A stretch of 64,000 nucleotides of DNA from Sphingobacteriales bacterium 44-15 (GTDB lineage Bacteria; Bacteroidota; Bacteroidia; Chitinophagales; Chitinophagaceae): the NCBI GenBank assembly GCA_001899685.1, contig MKWG01000011.1:218794-282793 (forward strand). The letters run 5' to 3'. A program made the position numbers and the translations under genes. Positions 16,852 through 26,138 of this stretch are shown here, piece after piece. Under the pieces are notes generated by a model, which was not told where the DNA came from, made no database searches, and worked only from the letters and a program-made list of their open reading frames with translations. Each line of letters begins with the position of its first letter. Positions within the stretch are counted from its first letter, which is position 1.

Positions 16852-18255
16852 TCAGAATAAATCATTTTCGCCCAGGTTATCATCATAAGCTTTCATTTGC
16901 AGCAGCAACAATTTTTTAAGCTCTTTTACTTTGTTGTTGTACTTCTGGTTGTCCGACAGGTCGTTGCGCTCATAGGGATCTTTATTCAGGTCAAACAGCT
17001 CTATGCGCGTTTTTCCTTTTACCCTGTATACAATCAATTTCCAGTTATCCTCTGTTCTTACGCCGCGCTGAAAATCACGGTACAGGTAATATACTGCTTT
17101 GCGCAGCTCATTCTTTCGCCCGCTTATTAGCGGCTCCAGGTTTTCACTCACTACTGATGCCTCTTTGGGCGTACCGGTATAAGCCAGCACCGTAGGAGTG
17201 ATATCAGGCAGATATACCAGCGCCTCAGAGCGTTTACCTGCAGGTACAGAAGGTCCGCAAAAGATAAGCGGAACACGCACACTGTTATCATAAAGGTTTT
17301 GCTTTCCCAGCAAACCGTGATTACCAACAGACAAACCGTTATCACCGGCAAAAACAATGAGTGTATTATCAAAAAGGTCTTTCTCCTTTAATGCGGTAAT
17401 GATCTTTCCTACGCGGCTATCCATTTCCGTAATCATCGCGTAATATTTTGCGACCTCTTCCTTTATCGCCTTTTTCTCCCGCGGGTAAGGCAACAACAGC
17501 TCATCCCTGATATTCAGTTCTCCGTTATCGAATTTCGGATTGGGTAAATAAGCTGGCGGTAAAGCGATCGTATCGGCATTATACATTGCCATAAATTCCG
17601 CAGGAGGAGTGCGGGGATCGTGCGGAGAAGTAAAGGGAACATATAAAAAGAACGGCTGGGTCTCGTTGTTGTACTCACGGATAAAATTTACTGCCGCATC
17701 GCAATAGTAAATACTGGAGAACTGGCTTCCTGTCCAGGCTTTGTTGTCGGGATATGCGCCGGAACTGTCATAATGATAGAGCCTGGGAGCAAAATGCCCG
17801 CCTGCATCGGGAGCGTGCATCCCTCCAAAAAAAATATTTTCCCCGCTGCAGAAAGACCGGTTAAAAGATTTTTTATCGCTGTGCCATTTGCCCGTTTCAA
17901 AAGTAATGTATCCGTGCTGCCGCAGTATTTCCGGCAGGGTAGGGGTTGATTCCGGGATGTTATACCCGTCGCTTGTCAGGTGGTTGGCATAAGTGCCGGT
18001 CAGTGTCATTGCCCGGCTTGGCGCACAGATGGCGCCCTGCCTTCCGCCCATGATGTGCGCCCTGGTAAAGGTTGTGCCGTGATGTACGAGATAATCAAGG
18101 TTGGGGGTAAGGATTTGCTTATTACCGAGCGCATGGATGGTATTATAGGCCTGGTCGTCTGAAAGTATGAATACTATATTCAGGCGCTTTTGCTGTGCGA
18201 CACCGTAAAGACTGCTTAAAAGCAAAATGAAATACAGGCTCGCTTTTTTATTCAT
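16852..18255 (-). CDS. Secreted type I sulfatase
   Basis: A 467-residue protein with a signal peptide (MNKKASLYFILLLSSLYGVA). The Cys-type motif CAPSR lies at 77-81, followed by AMTLTG; LSDDQAY at 31-37 holds the N-terminal metal ligands, and FAGDNGLSVGNHGLLGKQNLYD holds the later ones. The end, IELFDLNKDPYERNDLSD, is the usual sulfatase tail. It differs clearly from the neighbouring sulfatase, so it probably acts on a different linkage. The longest frame begins at 18378; 18255 is preferred because of the signal peptide and because the META gene stops at 18257, one base before it. The two form an operon. Confidence 0.88.
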   Translation of the reverse strand: MNKKASLYFILLLSSLYGVAQQKRLNIVFILSDDQAYNTIHALGNKQILTPNLDYLVHHGTTFTRAHIMGGRQGAICAPSRAMTLTGTYANHLTSDGYNIPESTPTLPEILRQHGYITFETGKWHSDKKSFNRSFCSGENIFFGGMHAPDAGGHFAPRLYHYDSSGAYPDNKAWTGSQFSSIYYCDAAVNFIREYNNETQPFFLYVPFTSPHDPRTPPAEFMAMYNADTIALPPAYLPNPKFDNGELNIRDELLLPYPREKKAIKEEVAKYYAMITEMDSRVGKIITALKEKDLFDNTLIVFAGDNGLSVGNHGLLGKQNLYDNSVRVPLIFCGPSVPAGKRSEALVYLPDITPTVLAYTGTPKEASVVSENLEPLISGRKNELRKAVYYLYRDFQRGVRTEDNWKLIVYRVKGKTRIELFDLNKDPYERNDLSDNQKYNNKVKELKKLLLLQMKAYDDNLGENDLF

Positions 18256-18256
18256 C

Positions 18257-18712
18257 TCAATTTTTGTCTTCCTGAAAGCGTGCGAGAGGCGCCATCCGGG
18301 CTTTGTTGAATGAAAGGGTATTTCCATTGACAGTATAATTGTCGGTTTGCTCCAGCACTTTTTTGAACTCCGTTTCAACCTCCATATTTTCGCAGGCCAT
18401 CATGGTTGACATCCCCTGGGAAAATTTTATCCTGCCGTTACCGGAAAGCGTAAAGCTGCCGCCCAATCCATTGCAGCCTGCTGAGGCCGAATAGCGGCTG
18501 TTTGTATCCTGCAACAATATAAATGGCATTTTGCCATTAATTGTTGCAGCTACCGGTTTACCGTAAAGCTCGGTAAGCCTCCATTTCCTGCCTGTTATGC
18601 TGCTGGTATCCGGGGTTGTGTTCTCTGCGCCGGCATCTGTAGTTTTAGCGCTTTGGCAGGCGCTGAATAATATAGCTGCGCCAATAAGGGCTATTGATAA
18701 TGATCTTTTCAT
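18257..18712 (-). CDS. META-domain lipoprotein (HslJ-like)
   Basis: A 151-residue lipoprotein: ILFSAC places the lipid Cys at 19. The mature part has the META/HslJ signature GRKWRLTELYGKPV, then SASAGCNGLGGSFTLSGNGRIKF and MSTMMACENMEVETEF, with the conserved Cys pair in CNGLGG and MACE. HslJ-like proteins are envelope stress or antibiotic tolerance factors in enterics; the role here is unknown. The longest frame starts at 18928, but the signal peptide begins at 18712. It is followed directly by the sulfatase gene on the same strand. Confidence 0.82.
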   Translation of the reverse strand: MKRSLSIALIGAAILFSACQSAKTTDAGAENTTPDTSSITGRKWRLTELYGKPVAATINGKMPFILLQDTNSRYSASAGCNGLGGSFTLSGNGRIKFSQGMSTMMACENMEVETEFKKVLEQTDNYTVNGNTLSFNKARMAPLARFQEDKN

Positions 18713-18834
18713 TGTAAGCGTTTGTTGAATGTAATGCAAAAAAACGAAATAAAACAGACATTCCGAACGCAGTGGTGTGAGCAGTTCTGTCTTCATAATT
18801 TTTGCCTGATATAAAAGTCCCGGGGTACGCGGTA

Positions 18835-20166
18835 TCAGAGCCGGAAGATCCCGCGTTGCACCGGCGGCCCGTGCATTGTTGCGTTCTCCCTGTAGATGAA
18901 TGCATACACCAGGAAAGATGCTAACCATATGTATTCAGCCAAAGCATGTTGCATGGGTAAAAAAGGCTTATAATGAATATTCAGTAACAGTGCAGCTAAC
19001 ATCAACAGGTAAAGCCACAGGTATCTTGCCTGAAAAGTAGCAGGAACCAGCAATAACGGAAACAGCCATTGAACAGCATTATAATGTCCCCGGTAAATGG
19101 GTGCTCCAAGATCAGAGATCATATAAAGGCAGTATCCCAGGAGTAAAACCGCCTCCGGTGAAATCTCCACAGCTTTCTTCTTTTGTATACGATAAAATAA
19201 AACAGTGCAGGTAAGCATGACTGCCGCACAACATAAAGACAGCAGGCGGGGAGAGATCTTATAACCGGAAATAAGATTGATTATTACAAAAAAGTTGCTG
19301 TATTCCACATAAGCTTTGTACTTTCTTGTTACGTTGTTGCGATATCCTTCTGTCTTAAAACCTTCTATTTCTGAAAAATCTCCCTTGTCATTTAATTGGG
19401 GTGCAGGGTTAAGCCCCTGGTGGATTTTAATATGTTCATTGACGCTTTTAAAATAATCACGCCAAAGGACTGATTGACTGGTGGATAATGTTATTATCAG
19501 TCCTAATAACACAGGCAAAAAGAAGAACAATTTATTGGAAGCGTTATATTTTTTATGAATAAAGATCAAAGGGAGAAAAAAGAAAATTGTAGTAGGCCTT
19601 GTAAGGAATAGAAAAATCGAAAACATTCCTGCGGGTATGTATAGCCATTTATCTGTGCTGCCTTTTTTTATAAAAAAGTAAACCAGCATGGCAAAAAAAG
19701 GGATAAAAAGATAGCTCTGTTTTGTTACAATCGTGTCGAGCCAGGTTTCGGTGAAGGTAAAAGAAACGCAAATAAAGCAGGCGATGGGAAGAGCTGCCTT
19801 TTTACAGAGCAGCATGGCCAGTATCGTTGTAGCAATGAGTAGCGTATATAAGACAAATACCCACAACCTGGAAGCGGCAGTATAAGGCAGTTCTGTTACA
19901 GGGCACAATAAAGTATGAAAAAAAGGGCTTGCAGTGCATGCTGACACCTTCCATCCGTCTTCATTCAGCGGATCATAATAGCGTACGCTTTCTCCTTTCT
20001 TCCATTTATAAAAATAAGGTGAGATGCCATCTTTTTGCAGGCGGGCGCCAACGATCCTGTTACGCAGATCTCCCACTCTTTGCTCTTCCAGTTGTAAATC
20101 CCGCAGCAGGTTTTGGGATACCAGCAGTAAAGAAATAAAAATTACGATATTATTGATCCTGGTCAT
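18835..20166 (-). CDS. Polytopic membrane protein, GT87/mannosyltransferase-like
   Basis: A 443-residue integral membrane protein with about ten hydrophobic helices. The early periplasmic-type loop (about 30-80, with RDLQLEEQRVGDLRNRIVGARLQKDGISPYFYKWKKGE) and the overall layout recall GT-C type enzymes such as GT87/DUF2029, which use polyprenyl-phosphate sugars. The early acidic residues could be the catalytic ones, but I cannot confirm a DxD-like site, so the function remains open. It is a separate unit between the ROK gene (99-base gap) and the META gene (122-base gap). Confidence 0.6.
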   Translation of the reverse strand: MTRINNIVIFISLLLVSQNLLRDLQLEEQRVGDLRNRIVGARLQKDGISPYFYKWKKGESVRYYDPLNEDGWKVSACTASPFFHTLLCPVTELPYTAASRLWVFVLYTLLIATTILAMLLCKKAALPIACFICVSFTFTETWLDTIVTKQSYLFIPFFAMLVYFFIKKGSTDKWLYIPAGMFSIFLFLTRPTTIFFFLPLIFIHKKYNASNKLFFFLPVLLGLIITLSTSQSVLWRDYFKSVNEHIKIHQGLNPAPQLNDKGDFSEIEGFKTEGYRNNVTRKYKAYVEYSNFFVIINLISGYKISPRLLSLCCAAVMLTCTVLFYRIQKKKAVEISPEAVLLLGYCLYMISDLGAPIYRGHYNAVQWLFPLLLVPATFQARYLWLYLLMLAALLLNIHYKPFLPMQHALAEYIWLASFLVYAFIYRENATMHGPPVQRGIFRL

Positions 20167-20265
20167 TCATGATGAGAAGGCGTTTTCGCCAGCCGAAAAC
20201 TCAAATACAACGAAAAGGGATTATCCCATATCCGGGCGCTATTGTCTCTCCGTCGCTGATTCCTG

Positions 20266-21240
20266 TTATCTTGCCGCTTCCGTTTTGATTTCCCACACCA
20301 ATGCGCTTGCACCAAGTATAGCGGCATCAGCTTCTTTTAGTTCACTGAAGATCAGCTTTACTTTATGCTGAAAGATAGGGAGCAGGTTTTTTTCCATATG
20401 CTCCCTGGTAGGTTTCAATATCAGGTCGCCCGCCTTTGTCATGCCGCCAAACAGGATAACGGCTTCCGGGGAGGAAAACATTACAAAGTTGGCCAGGGCC
20501 AGACCCAGGATAGCTCCTGTATACTCATATACTTCCCTGGCTATAGTATCGCCCTGCATGGCACAGTCGTATACTATTCTTGAATCAATTTCATCATAAG
20601 GATAATTGCGGAGGAGGCTGTCTTCCTGCCGCTGGTCGAGGAATTCACGGGCCGTATTGGCCACTCCTGTGGCAGATGCGTAGCTTTCCAGCGATCCCTT
20701 CATGCCTGTGCCGGGATGAAGCCTGCCATTGGGAATAATAGTAGTATGTCCTAACTCGCCTGCAAAGCCATCATGCCCATATATGAGATGACCGTTGGCA
20801 ACGATGCCGCTGCCTACGCCGGTACCCAGCGTGATCATAATAAAATCTTTCATTCCCTTGGCGGCGCCATACATCATTTCGCCTACGGCCGCTGCATTGG
20901 CGTCATTGGTAAGCGCGGCGGGCACACCAAACTTATCGGTAATGAGCTTTGCCAGCGGAATGATCCCTTTCCATATAAGATTGGGTGCATATTCTATGGT
21001 GCCGCTGTAATAATTGCCGTTAGGCGCCCCGATGCCGATGCCTTTGATGCTGTCTATGCCTCCTACCTGTGTAATTGCAGGCTCAAGCGCTGCGTACAGC
21101 TCGTCAATATAGTCCTCAATTTTTGTATGTTTCCTGCTGGATATTGCGCCCCTGTATAAGGTGTCTCCCCTGTGGTCAACAATTCCAAAAACGGTGTTTG
21201 TTCCCCCGATATCAATACCTACTGCATACTGCTGCTTCAT
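20266..21240 (-). CDS. ROK family sugar kinase
   Basis: A 324-residue protein with the ATP-binding GIDIGGTNT motif at 8-16, NDANAAAVGE around 113-122 with the catalytic Asp, and MITLGTGVGSGIV around 136-148. The usual zinc motif (CxCGxxGCxE) is replaced by LHPGTGMKGSLE, so all Cys ligands are missing. The family phosphorylates glucose, fructose, N-acetylhexosamines or allose. It lies 54 bases downstream of a sugar MFS transporter on the same strand, so a transport-then-phosphorylation module is likely. Confidence 0.85.
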   Translation of the reverse strand: MKQQYAVGIDIGGTNTVFGIVDHRGDTLYRGAISSRKHTKIEDYIDELYAALEPAITQVGGIDSIKGIGIGAPNGNYYSGTIEYAPNLIWKGIIPLAKLITDKFGVPAALTNDANAAAVGEMMYGAAKGMKDFIMITLGTGVGSGIVANGHLIYGHDGFAGELGHTTIIPNGRLHPGTGMKGSLESYASATGVANTAREFLDQRQEDSLLRNYPYDEIDSRIVYDCAMQGDTIAREVYEYTGAILGLALANFVMFSSPEAVILFGGMTKAGDLILKPTREHMEKNLLPIFQHKVKLIFSELKEADAAILGASALVWEIKTEAAR

Positions 21241-21294
21241 ACTATTCTGATTGGTTGGTTGTTATATTTTTTGTTGAATAAATAACTTGTCGCT

Positions 21295-22950
21295 TTAGTG
21301 TCCGCCGCCGCTTTCCAAAGCGCTGAAATCAATGCCCTGCGATTTCAGCACCGATTTTACCCGGAATGCATAAAACGCAAGATAAGTAAAACAAATAACC
21401 GGGATAATATAGGAATGATGAATGCCTATGGCGGGAAGATCCGCCAGCTTACCCTGCAGGGGTGGGATGATAGCGCCCCCGAGTATCATCATTATCAGGA
21501 AAGCAGATCCCTGCGCCGTATATTTACCCAGCCCGGCAATAGCCAGTGAAAAAATGCTGGGCCACATGATAGAACAGAACAGTCCGCCGCTTAGAAATGC
21601 GTAGGTAGCCGTTTGTCCTGTAGTAAATAACCCTATGAGCATCGCAATTACGCCAAGCCCGCCAAATGTCATCAGCGTTTCGGTAGGCTTTTCCTTGCCA
21701 ATGAAGAAACCTGCGATCTGTACCACGATAACAGCAGCATACGCGTACAGCGGAGTAAAATCGTTACCGGCAATATAATTGGCTGCTATCACCACACCAA
21801 ACGCTATGTAAGGAACCAAAATCCATAAGAGCGTACGCATTTGCTTTGTAGGGTTGAATACTGTGATGGCTCCTGTCCAGCGGCCAATCATCAGGCTTCC
21901 CCAATACATTGAAATAAAAGGAGCGAGCCCTTTTTCAGAATATCCTCCAAAGTCAGGATGTTTGAGCAATTCCCCGAGATTGCTTTGTATGGTGACCTCT
22001 ACTCCTACATACATAAATATCGCAAGCATACCTAATACCAGCTGGGGGTATTTCATGGCTCCCCAGCCTGCTGCATTTTTCTGAGCGCTTGCGTTTGCGC
22101 CAAAGAAGCTGACAACCATAAATATAAGTCCTCCTACCAGTAACCACATGTTGCGTACGCTCATTTCATGGCTCAGGCTTTCGTTTGCAGCTAAGCCGCG
22201 GTAGCTTGCAAATATTATCCCGAATACCACTGCCATAACAATGGTAATGCTAATGAGCAGCCACATGGCTTTAGGAGCGTGCTCAAAACTGTCTTCTTCC
22301 TTTACATTAGGAAGCTTTTTGCTGGCTCTAAACAATAAAGCGGATAACAGGAATAATATGCCCACCACTATGTATAGCCCGTTCATGGATGTTATAGAAG
22401 CATTCTCAATATCTTTTTCGGATGCCGCAGCTTTTCCGAAAAGGGCGAGGGCTACCACAATAGGTCCTATAGTAGTACCAAATGAATTAACGCCGCCTGT
22501 AAGGTTAAGCCGGTGCGATCCCGTAGAGGGGTCGCCCAGGGCAATGGCAAAGGGATTTGCAGAAGTTTGTTGCAATGAAAACCCCAGCCCGATAATAAAG
22601 AGCGAAACAAGTATCCCGGTGAAACCACCGAAATTGAATGATACAAGCATTAAAACAGCGCCTGCAGCACTCACCAGCAACCCGTAAATAATCCCGGTTT
22701 TCATTCCCCAATGGTTCATAATATCCTTGTTCTTTACGGCAGAAGCCACAAATAAACCGAGGGCGCCTATATAATAAGCCCCGTAAAAAGCAAAGTCTAT
22801 AAGCTGGCTCTGAAACTGATCTAGGTGAAAATAGTGCTTGCAAAAAGGAATGAATATACCGTTCCCGGCTGCGATAAAACCCCAAAAGAAAAAGACGATG
22901 ACAAGGGTACTTAATGCACCGGTATTAGTAGGTTGCTTTTGTTGGGACAT
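21295..22950 (-). CDS. Sugar transporter of the MFS superfamily
   Basis: A 551-residue protein with about twelve to fourteen membrane helices. The N-terminal helix [24 protein letters not shown] and the later [21 protein letters not shown] and [15 protein letters not shown]-like region ([14 protein letters not shown]) match FucP/GluP-type sugar:proton symporters. It is longer than the typical 430-residue member because of extra helices in the middle. It shares an operon with the ROK kinase, and its promoter region (22951-23086) is shared with a second, divergent FucP-like gene and has a LacI-type palindrome. Confidence 0.85.
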   Translation of the reverse strand: MSQQKQPTNTGALSTLVIVFFFWGFIAAGNGIFIPFCKHYFHLDQFQSQLIDFAFYGAYYIGALGLFVASAVKNKDIMNHWGMKTGIIYGLLVSAAGAVLMLVSFNFGGFTGILVSLFIIGLGFSLQQTSANPFAIALGDPSTGSHRLNLTGGVNSFGTTIGPIVVALALFGKAAASEKDIENASITSMNGLYIVVGILFLLSALLFRASKKLPNVKEEDSFEHAPKAMWLLISITIVMAVVFGIIFASYRGLAANESLSHEMSVRNMWLLVGGLIFMVVSFFGANASAQKNAAGWGAMKYPQLVLGMLAIFMYVGVEVTIQSNLGELLKHPDFGGYSEKGLAPFISMYWGSLMIGRWTGAITVFNPTKQMRTLLWILVPYIAFGVVIAANYIAGNDFTPLYAYAAVIVVQIAGFFIGKEKPTETLMTFGGLGVIAMLIGLFTTGQTATYAFLSGGLFCSIMWPSIFSLAIAGLGKYTAQGSAFLIMMILGGAIIPPLQGKLADLPAIGIHHSYIIPVICFTYLAFYAFRVKSVLKSQGIDFSALESGGGH

Positions 22951-23005
22951 GTTTTCTTCGTTAGAATGTGATAAATATACAAAGCGCGGTGAAATTAAAT
23001 CATCT

Positions 23006-23015
23006 CAATCGTTTG
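23006..23015. promoter_or_regulatory. LacI-type operator candidate
   Basis: CAATCGTTTG is the exact reverse complement of CAAACGATTG found before the LacI gene (47499-47508), and is close to the perfect palindrome CAAACGTTTG at 36907. The flanking TTTGCA also matches. It lies 56-65 bases before one MFS start and 71-80 before the other, so it could regulate both divergent transporters. Confidence 0.55.
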
Positions 23016-23053
23016 CAGCAAAAAAAATAATTAGCCCTATGTCTAATACCAAT

Positions 23054-23061
23054 TATGTTTG
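23054..23061 (+). promoter_or_regulatory. Putative -7 element for the FucP-like gene
   Basis: TATGTTTG is an exact TAnnTTTG match, 25 bases before the ATG at 23087. The nearest upstream TTTG (23012) is too far for a normal -33 box and is part of the operator. Confidence 0.45.
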
Positions 23062-23086
23062 GTAAGTTCGGGAAATTTTATTCGTA

Positions 23087-24391
23087 ATGGCAAGTACAGA
23101 CCTCCTGACCCCTCCTGAAGTTCAGACGAAAGCTAAAGCTTCGTCAACTCCTGTTATTATTATCGGCGCCCTTTTTTTCATTTTCGGCTTTGTAACCTGG
23201 GCCAACAGTACCCTTATCCCGTATTTAAAGATCGCCTGTGAGCTTACTACTCCCGAAGCGGTGCTGGTAACCTTTGCCTTTTATATTTCTTATGCGGTAA
23301 TGGCTTTTCCCTCTTCATGGGTGCTGAAGAAAACAGGCTTTAAAAACGGTATGATGGTGGGGCTGCTGATAATGGCAGCAGGCGCATTGTTGTTTATTCC
23401 CGCTGCCAACAGCAGGGAATTTGGCTTTTTTCTTTTTGCCCTGTTTGTAATCGGAACAGGACTTGCGCTCCTGCAAACAGCTTCCAATCCTTATATTACT
23501 ATTCTCGGCCCTATAGAAAGTGCGGCGAAGCGTATCAGTGTGATGGGCATTTGTAATAAAACCGCAGGTGCGCTTGCCCCGCTGGTGCTTGGCGCTATTG
23601 TATTAAAAGACAGCTCGGTACTTGAAGCAAAGCTGGCAACGCTCGATGCTGCTGCAAGAGCCGCAGAGCTTGATGCGCTGGCATCGCGTGTTGTCCCGCC
23701 CTATATTGTTATCGCGATAGTATTGGTATTGCTGGGCATTTTCGTTTATTTTTCCCACCTGCCTGAAGTAAAAGCTGAGGGAGAAGACAGCGCCGATCAT
23801 GCATCGGATGTGAACAGGAGCAGCATTTTCAGCTACCCTTATTTGTGGCTGGGTTTCATTTCGCTCTTCCTGTATGTGGGAGTGGAGGTAATGGCCGGTG
23901 ATATTATTCAGCTCTACGGCAATTCTATCGGTATCAGCCTTGATGTTGCCAAACACTTTACTACCTATACGCTCATCGGTATGCTCGTCGGGTATATTGT
24001 TGGCATTATTGCTATTCCAAAATATATCTCCCAGAACGCTGTACTGAAGATCTCAGCCATACTGGGAATACTGTTTACGCTGGGCGCGATTTTTACATCA
24101 GGCTACACTTCTGTATTTTTTATTGCGATACTTGGGTTGGCTAATGCTCTTATTTGGCCTGCCATTTGGCCGCTGGCAATTGAAGGACTTGGGAAATATA
24201 CAAAAACAGGTTCTGCGCTTTTGATCGTTGGCATTGCCGGGGGAGCAGTATTACCACGGATATGGGCCAACCTTGGTGAGCAGCCTGCTATCGGGTATCA
24301 GCAGGCATTCTGGATCATGGTACCCTGTTATCTTTTCATTTTATATTTTGCTGTTGCAGGGCATAAGATCGGCAGAGCGAAAAAAGCATAA
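23087..24391 (+). CDS. FucP-type sugar MFS transporter
   Basis: A 434-residue, twelve-helix transporter. FFIFGFVTWANSTLIPYLKIACELT near the N-terminus and TASNPYITILGP around 130-141 are typical of FucP/GluP hexose:proton symporters, as is GLANALIWPAIWPLAIEGLGKYT near 350. The substrate (fucose, glucose, galactose) cannot be told from sequence alone. It is divergent from the MFS-ROK operon and shares its control region. It ends at a strong terminator. Confidence 0.87.
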   Translation: MASTDLLTPPEVQTKAKASSTPVIIIGALFFIFGFVTWANSTLIPYLKIACELTTPEAVLVTFAFYISYAVMAFPSSWVLKKTGFKNGMMVGLLIMAAGALLFIPAANSREFGFFLFALFVIGTGLALLQTASNPYITILGPIESAAKRISVMGICNKTAGALAPLVLGAIVLKDSSVLEAKLATLDAAARAAELDALASRVVPPYIVIAIVLVLLGIFVYFSHLPEVKAEGEDSADHASDVNRSSIFSYPYLWLGFISLFLYVGVEVMAGDIIQLYGNSIGISLDVAKHFTTYTLIGMLVGYIVGIIAIPKYISQNAVLKISAILGILFTLGAIFTSGYTSVFFIAILGLANALIWPAIWPLAIEGLGKYTKTGSALLIVGIAGGAVLPRIWANLGEQPAIGYQQAFWIMVPCYLFILYFAVAGHKIGRAKKA

Positions 24392-24425
24392 CATTTTTTT
24401 TCTTACATCCTGGTAAAATAACTGT

Positions 24426-24466
24426 GAGCCGGCGCAAGACATAGTATGTTCTTGCGCCGCTCTTTT
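24426..24466 (+). terminator. Intrinsic terminator after the FucP-like gene
   Basis: A perfect 10-bp stem, CGGCGCAAGA (24430-24439) and TCTTGCGCCG (24450-24459), can be extended across a bulge by GAG/CTC, and is followed by TTTTG. It lies 38 bases after the stop. Confidence 0.85.
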
Positions 24467-24558
24467 GTTGTGATAATAATATTTTTCTGTTTAGTGCTTG
24501 GATAAATAAAAAACCTTCCTATATTCAATCAGCGAACTGCTCACCCAACTAAATGAGA

Positions 24559-26028
24559 ATGGAAATTATTCATGTCAGCGCAGAATGTTATCCCGTAGCC
24601 AAAGCAGGGGGTTTAGGAGATGTGGTAGGGGCGATGCCCAAATACCAGAATAAGCTGGGACATATTGCCAAGGTAGTAATGCCTATGTATAAAACGAAAT
24701 TTCTTTCGGACAATTCCTGGGATGTGGTACATAAGGGCAGAACAAATATCGGGGACTACTGGTTTGACTATACCATCATAAAAGAACAGACCAACAAGCT
24801 TGGATTCGATTTATATCTTGTAGATATCAACGGGCTTCTTGACCGCGAGAAAGTATACGGCTACGATGATGATATACAGCGCTTCACAGGCTTTCAGGTA
24901 GCTGTAGTGGACTGGATGTCTGTTTGGGAACACCATCCTGATATCATTCACGTGCATGATCATCATACAGGGTTCATTCCCTTCATGATCAAGCACTGCT
25001 ACAAGTACCAGCATCTGCAAAATATACCTACCGTGCTTACTATTCACAATGCCCAGTACCAGGGCGCGATGGGATGGGAGATGAGCTATCTCCTTCCTCC
25101 ATGGGACAGTTGGAAATACGGGATGCTGGACTGGAATAATAATATTAACCCGCTGGCTTCAGCTATCAAATGTGCATGGAAAGTAACTACGGTGAGCAAA
25201 AGTTACCTCGAGGAAATGAAGCAATCGGCCAACGGGCTGGAGGCTTTGTTTGAATATGAGAAGGGGAAATGTGTCGGCATACTTAATGGCATTGATTTCC
25301 ATGTATGGGATCCGGCCACGGACACTTATATTGAAGATCATTTTACAGTGCCGGATGTTAAGGAAGGAAAGCAGAAAAGCAAGCGCTTACTATGTGAGAG
25401 GTTTAACCTTGATGAGGAAAAGCCGCTGATCGTTTTTATCGGGCGGCTGGTGGGAGAGAAGGGGGCCGATATCTTACCCGGCGCCATAAGCGACAGTTTT
25501 TATTATGTTGGAAGAAAAATGAGCTTTCTCATTCTCGGGAGTGGCTTCCCGGAAGTGGAAGATCAGTTGAACGGACTGCAAAGGCTGTCGCAGAATGACT
25601 ATAGTGTATATATAGGATACAATGAGGCGCTGAGTCACCTGATGTATGCCGGCGCCGATTTCTTATTAATGCCTTCGAGGGTGGAGCCCTGTGGACTGAA
25701 CCAGATGTATGCTATGAGATATGGGACCATCCCTATGGTAAGGAGAACCGGAGGATTACGCGATACCGTTGTAGATTATGGTGAAAAGGACGGATATGGC
25801 ATTGTATATAACTGGGCTGCAGTTGGAGATATCACTCAGGGGGTATGGCGGGCAGTAGATTTGTTTGAAGACCAGGAAAAAGTAGGCGCCATCAGGAAGC
25901 AAATGATGCAACTGGACTTTAGCTGGGAGCATAGCGTGCAGCAATACCTTGACCTGTATGAGTCGCTCCTGCCGCTTCCCCCGCTGGAAGAGACTGGTGA
26001 AAAAGACGGAAAGCTACATGATGGGTGA
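24559..26028 (+). CDS. glgA: Glycogen synthase (GT5)
   Basis: A 489-residue GT5 enzyme that extends alpha-1,4-glucan from a nucleotide sugar. The N-terminus has the ADP-glucose-binding KAGGLGDVV motif (15-23), and VHDHHTGFIP lies in the N-terminal domain. The C-terminal GT-B domain has the PSRVEPCGLNQMYAMRYGTIP block with the conserved EPCGLNQ. An ATG six bases upstream (24553) is also possible; the family usually starts at MEIIHVSAE. It is the first gene of a glgA-glgC pair, separated by 110 bases that hold a repeat. Confidence 0.92.
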   Translation: MEIIHVSAECYPVAKAGGLGDVVGAMPKYQNKLGHIAKVVMPMYKTKFLSDNSWDVVHKGRTNIGDYWFDYTIIKEQTNKLGFDLYLVDINGLLDREKVYGYDDDIQRFTGFQVAVVDWMSVWEHHPDIIHVHDHHTGFIPFMIKHCYKYQHLQNIPTVLTIHNAQYQGAMGWEMSYLLPPWDSWKYGMLDWNNNINPLASAIKCAWKVTTVSKSYLEEMKQSANGLEALFEYEKGKCVGILNGIDFHVWDPATDTYIEDHFTVPDVKEGKQKSKRLLCERFNLDEEKPLIVFIGRLVGEKGADILPGAISDSFYYVGRKMSFLILGSGFPEVEDQLNGLQRLSQNDYSVYIGYNEALSHLMYAGADFLLMPSRVEPCGLNQMYAMRYGTIPMVRRTGGLRDTVVDYGEKDGYGIVYNWAAVGDITQGVWRAVDLFEDQEKVGAIRKQMMQLDFSWEHSVQQYLDLYESLLPLPPLEETGEKDGKLHDG

Positions 26029-26083
26029 ATAATGAATGGTGAATAGTGAATGGTAAATTCACTATTGCCGATTGCCCATTCAC
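26026..26083. repeat. Word repeat (TGAATGG) between glgA and glgC
   Basis: The repeat begins in the glgA stop codon and repeats TGAAT words (GTGAATAATGAATGGTGAAT). It can form two mutually exclusive hairpins: AATAGTGAAT (26042-26051) with ATTCACTATT (26057-26066), or GTGAATGG (26046-26053) with CCATTCAC (26076-26083). It ends 55 bases before the glgC start. Confidence 0.7.
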
Positions 26084-26138
26084 TTCTTCGTATATCACAA
26101 TTGTACTAAACTTATTTTTAATAATCAATCTATCAGCC

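Noticed and set aside
18715-18724. Fourth LacI site (TAAGCGTTTG) before the META-sulfatase operon
   Set aside because: Only half matches CAAACGTTTG and it abuts the start codon; too weak to list with the three good sites.
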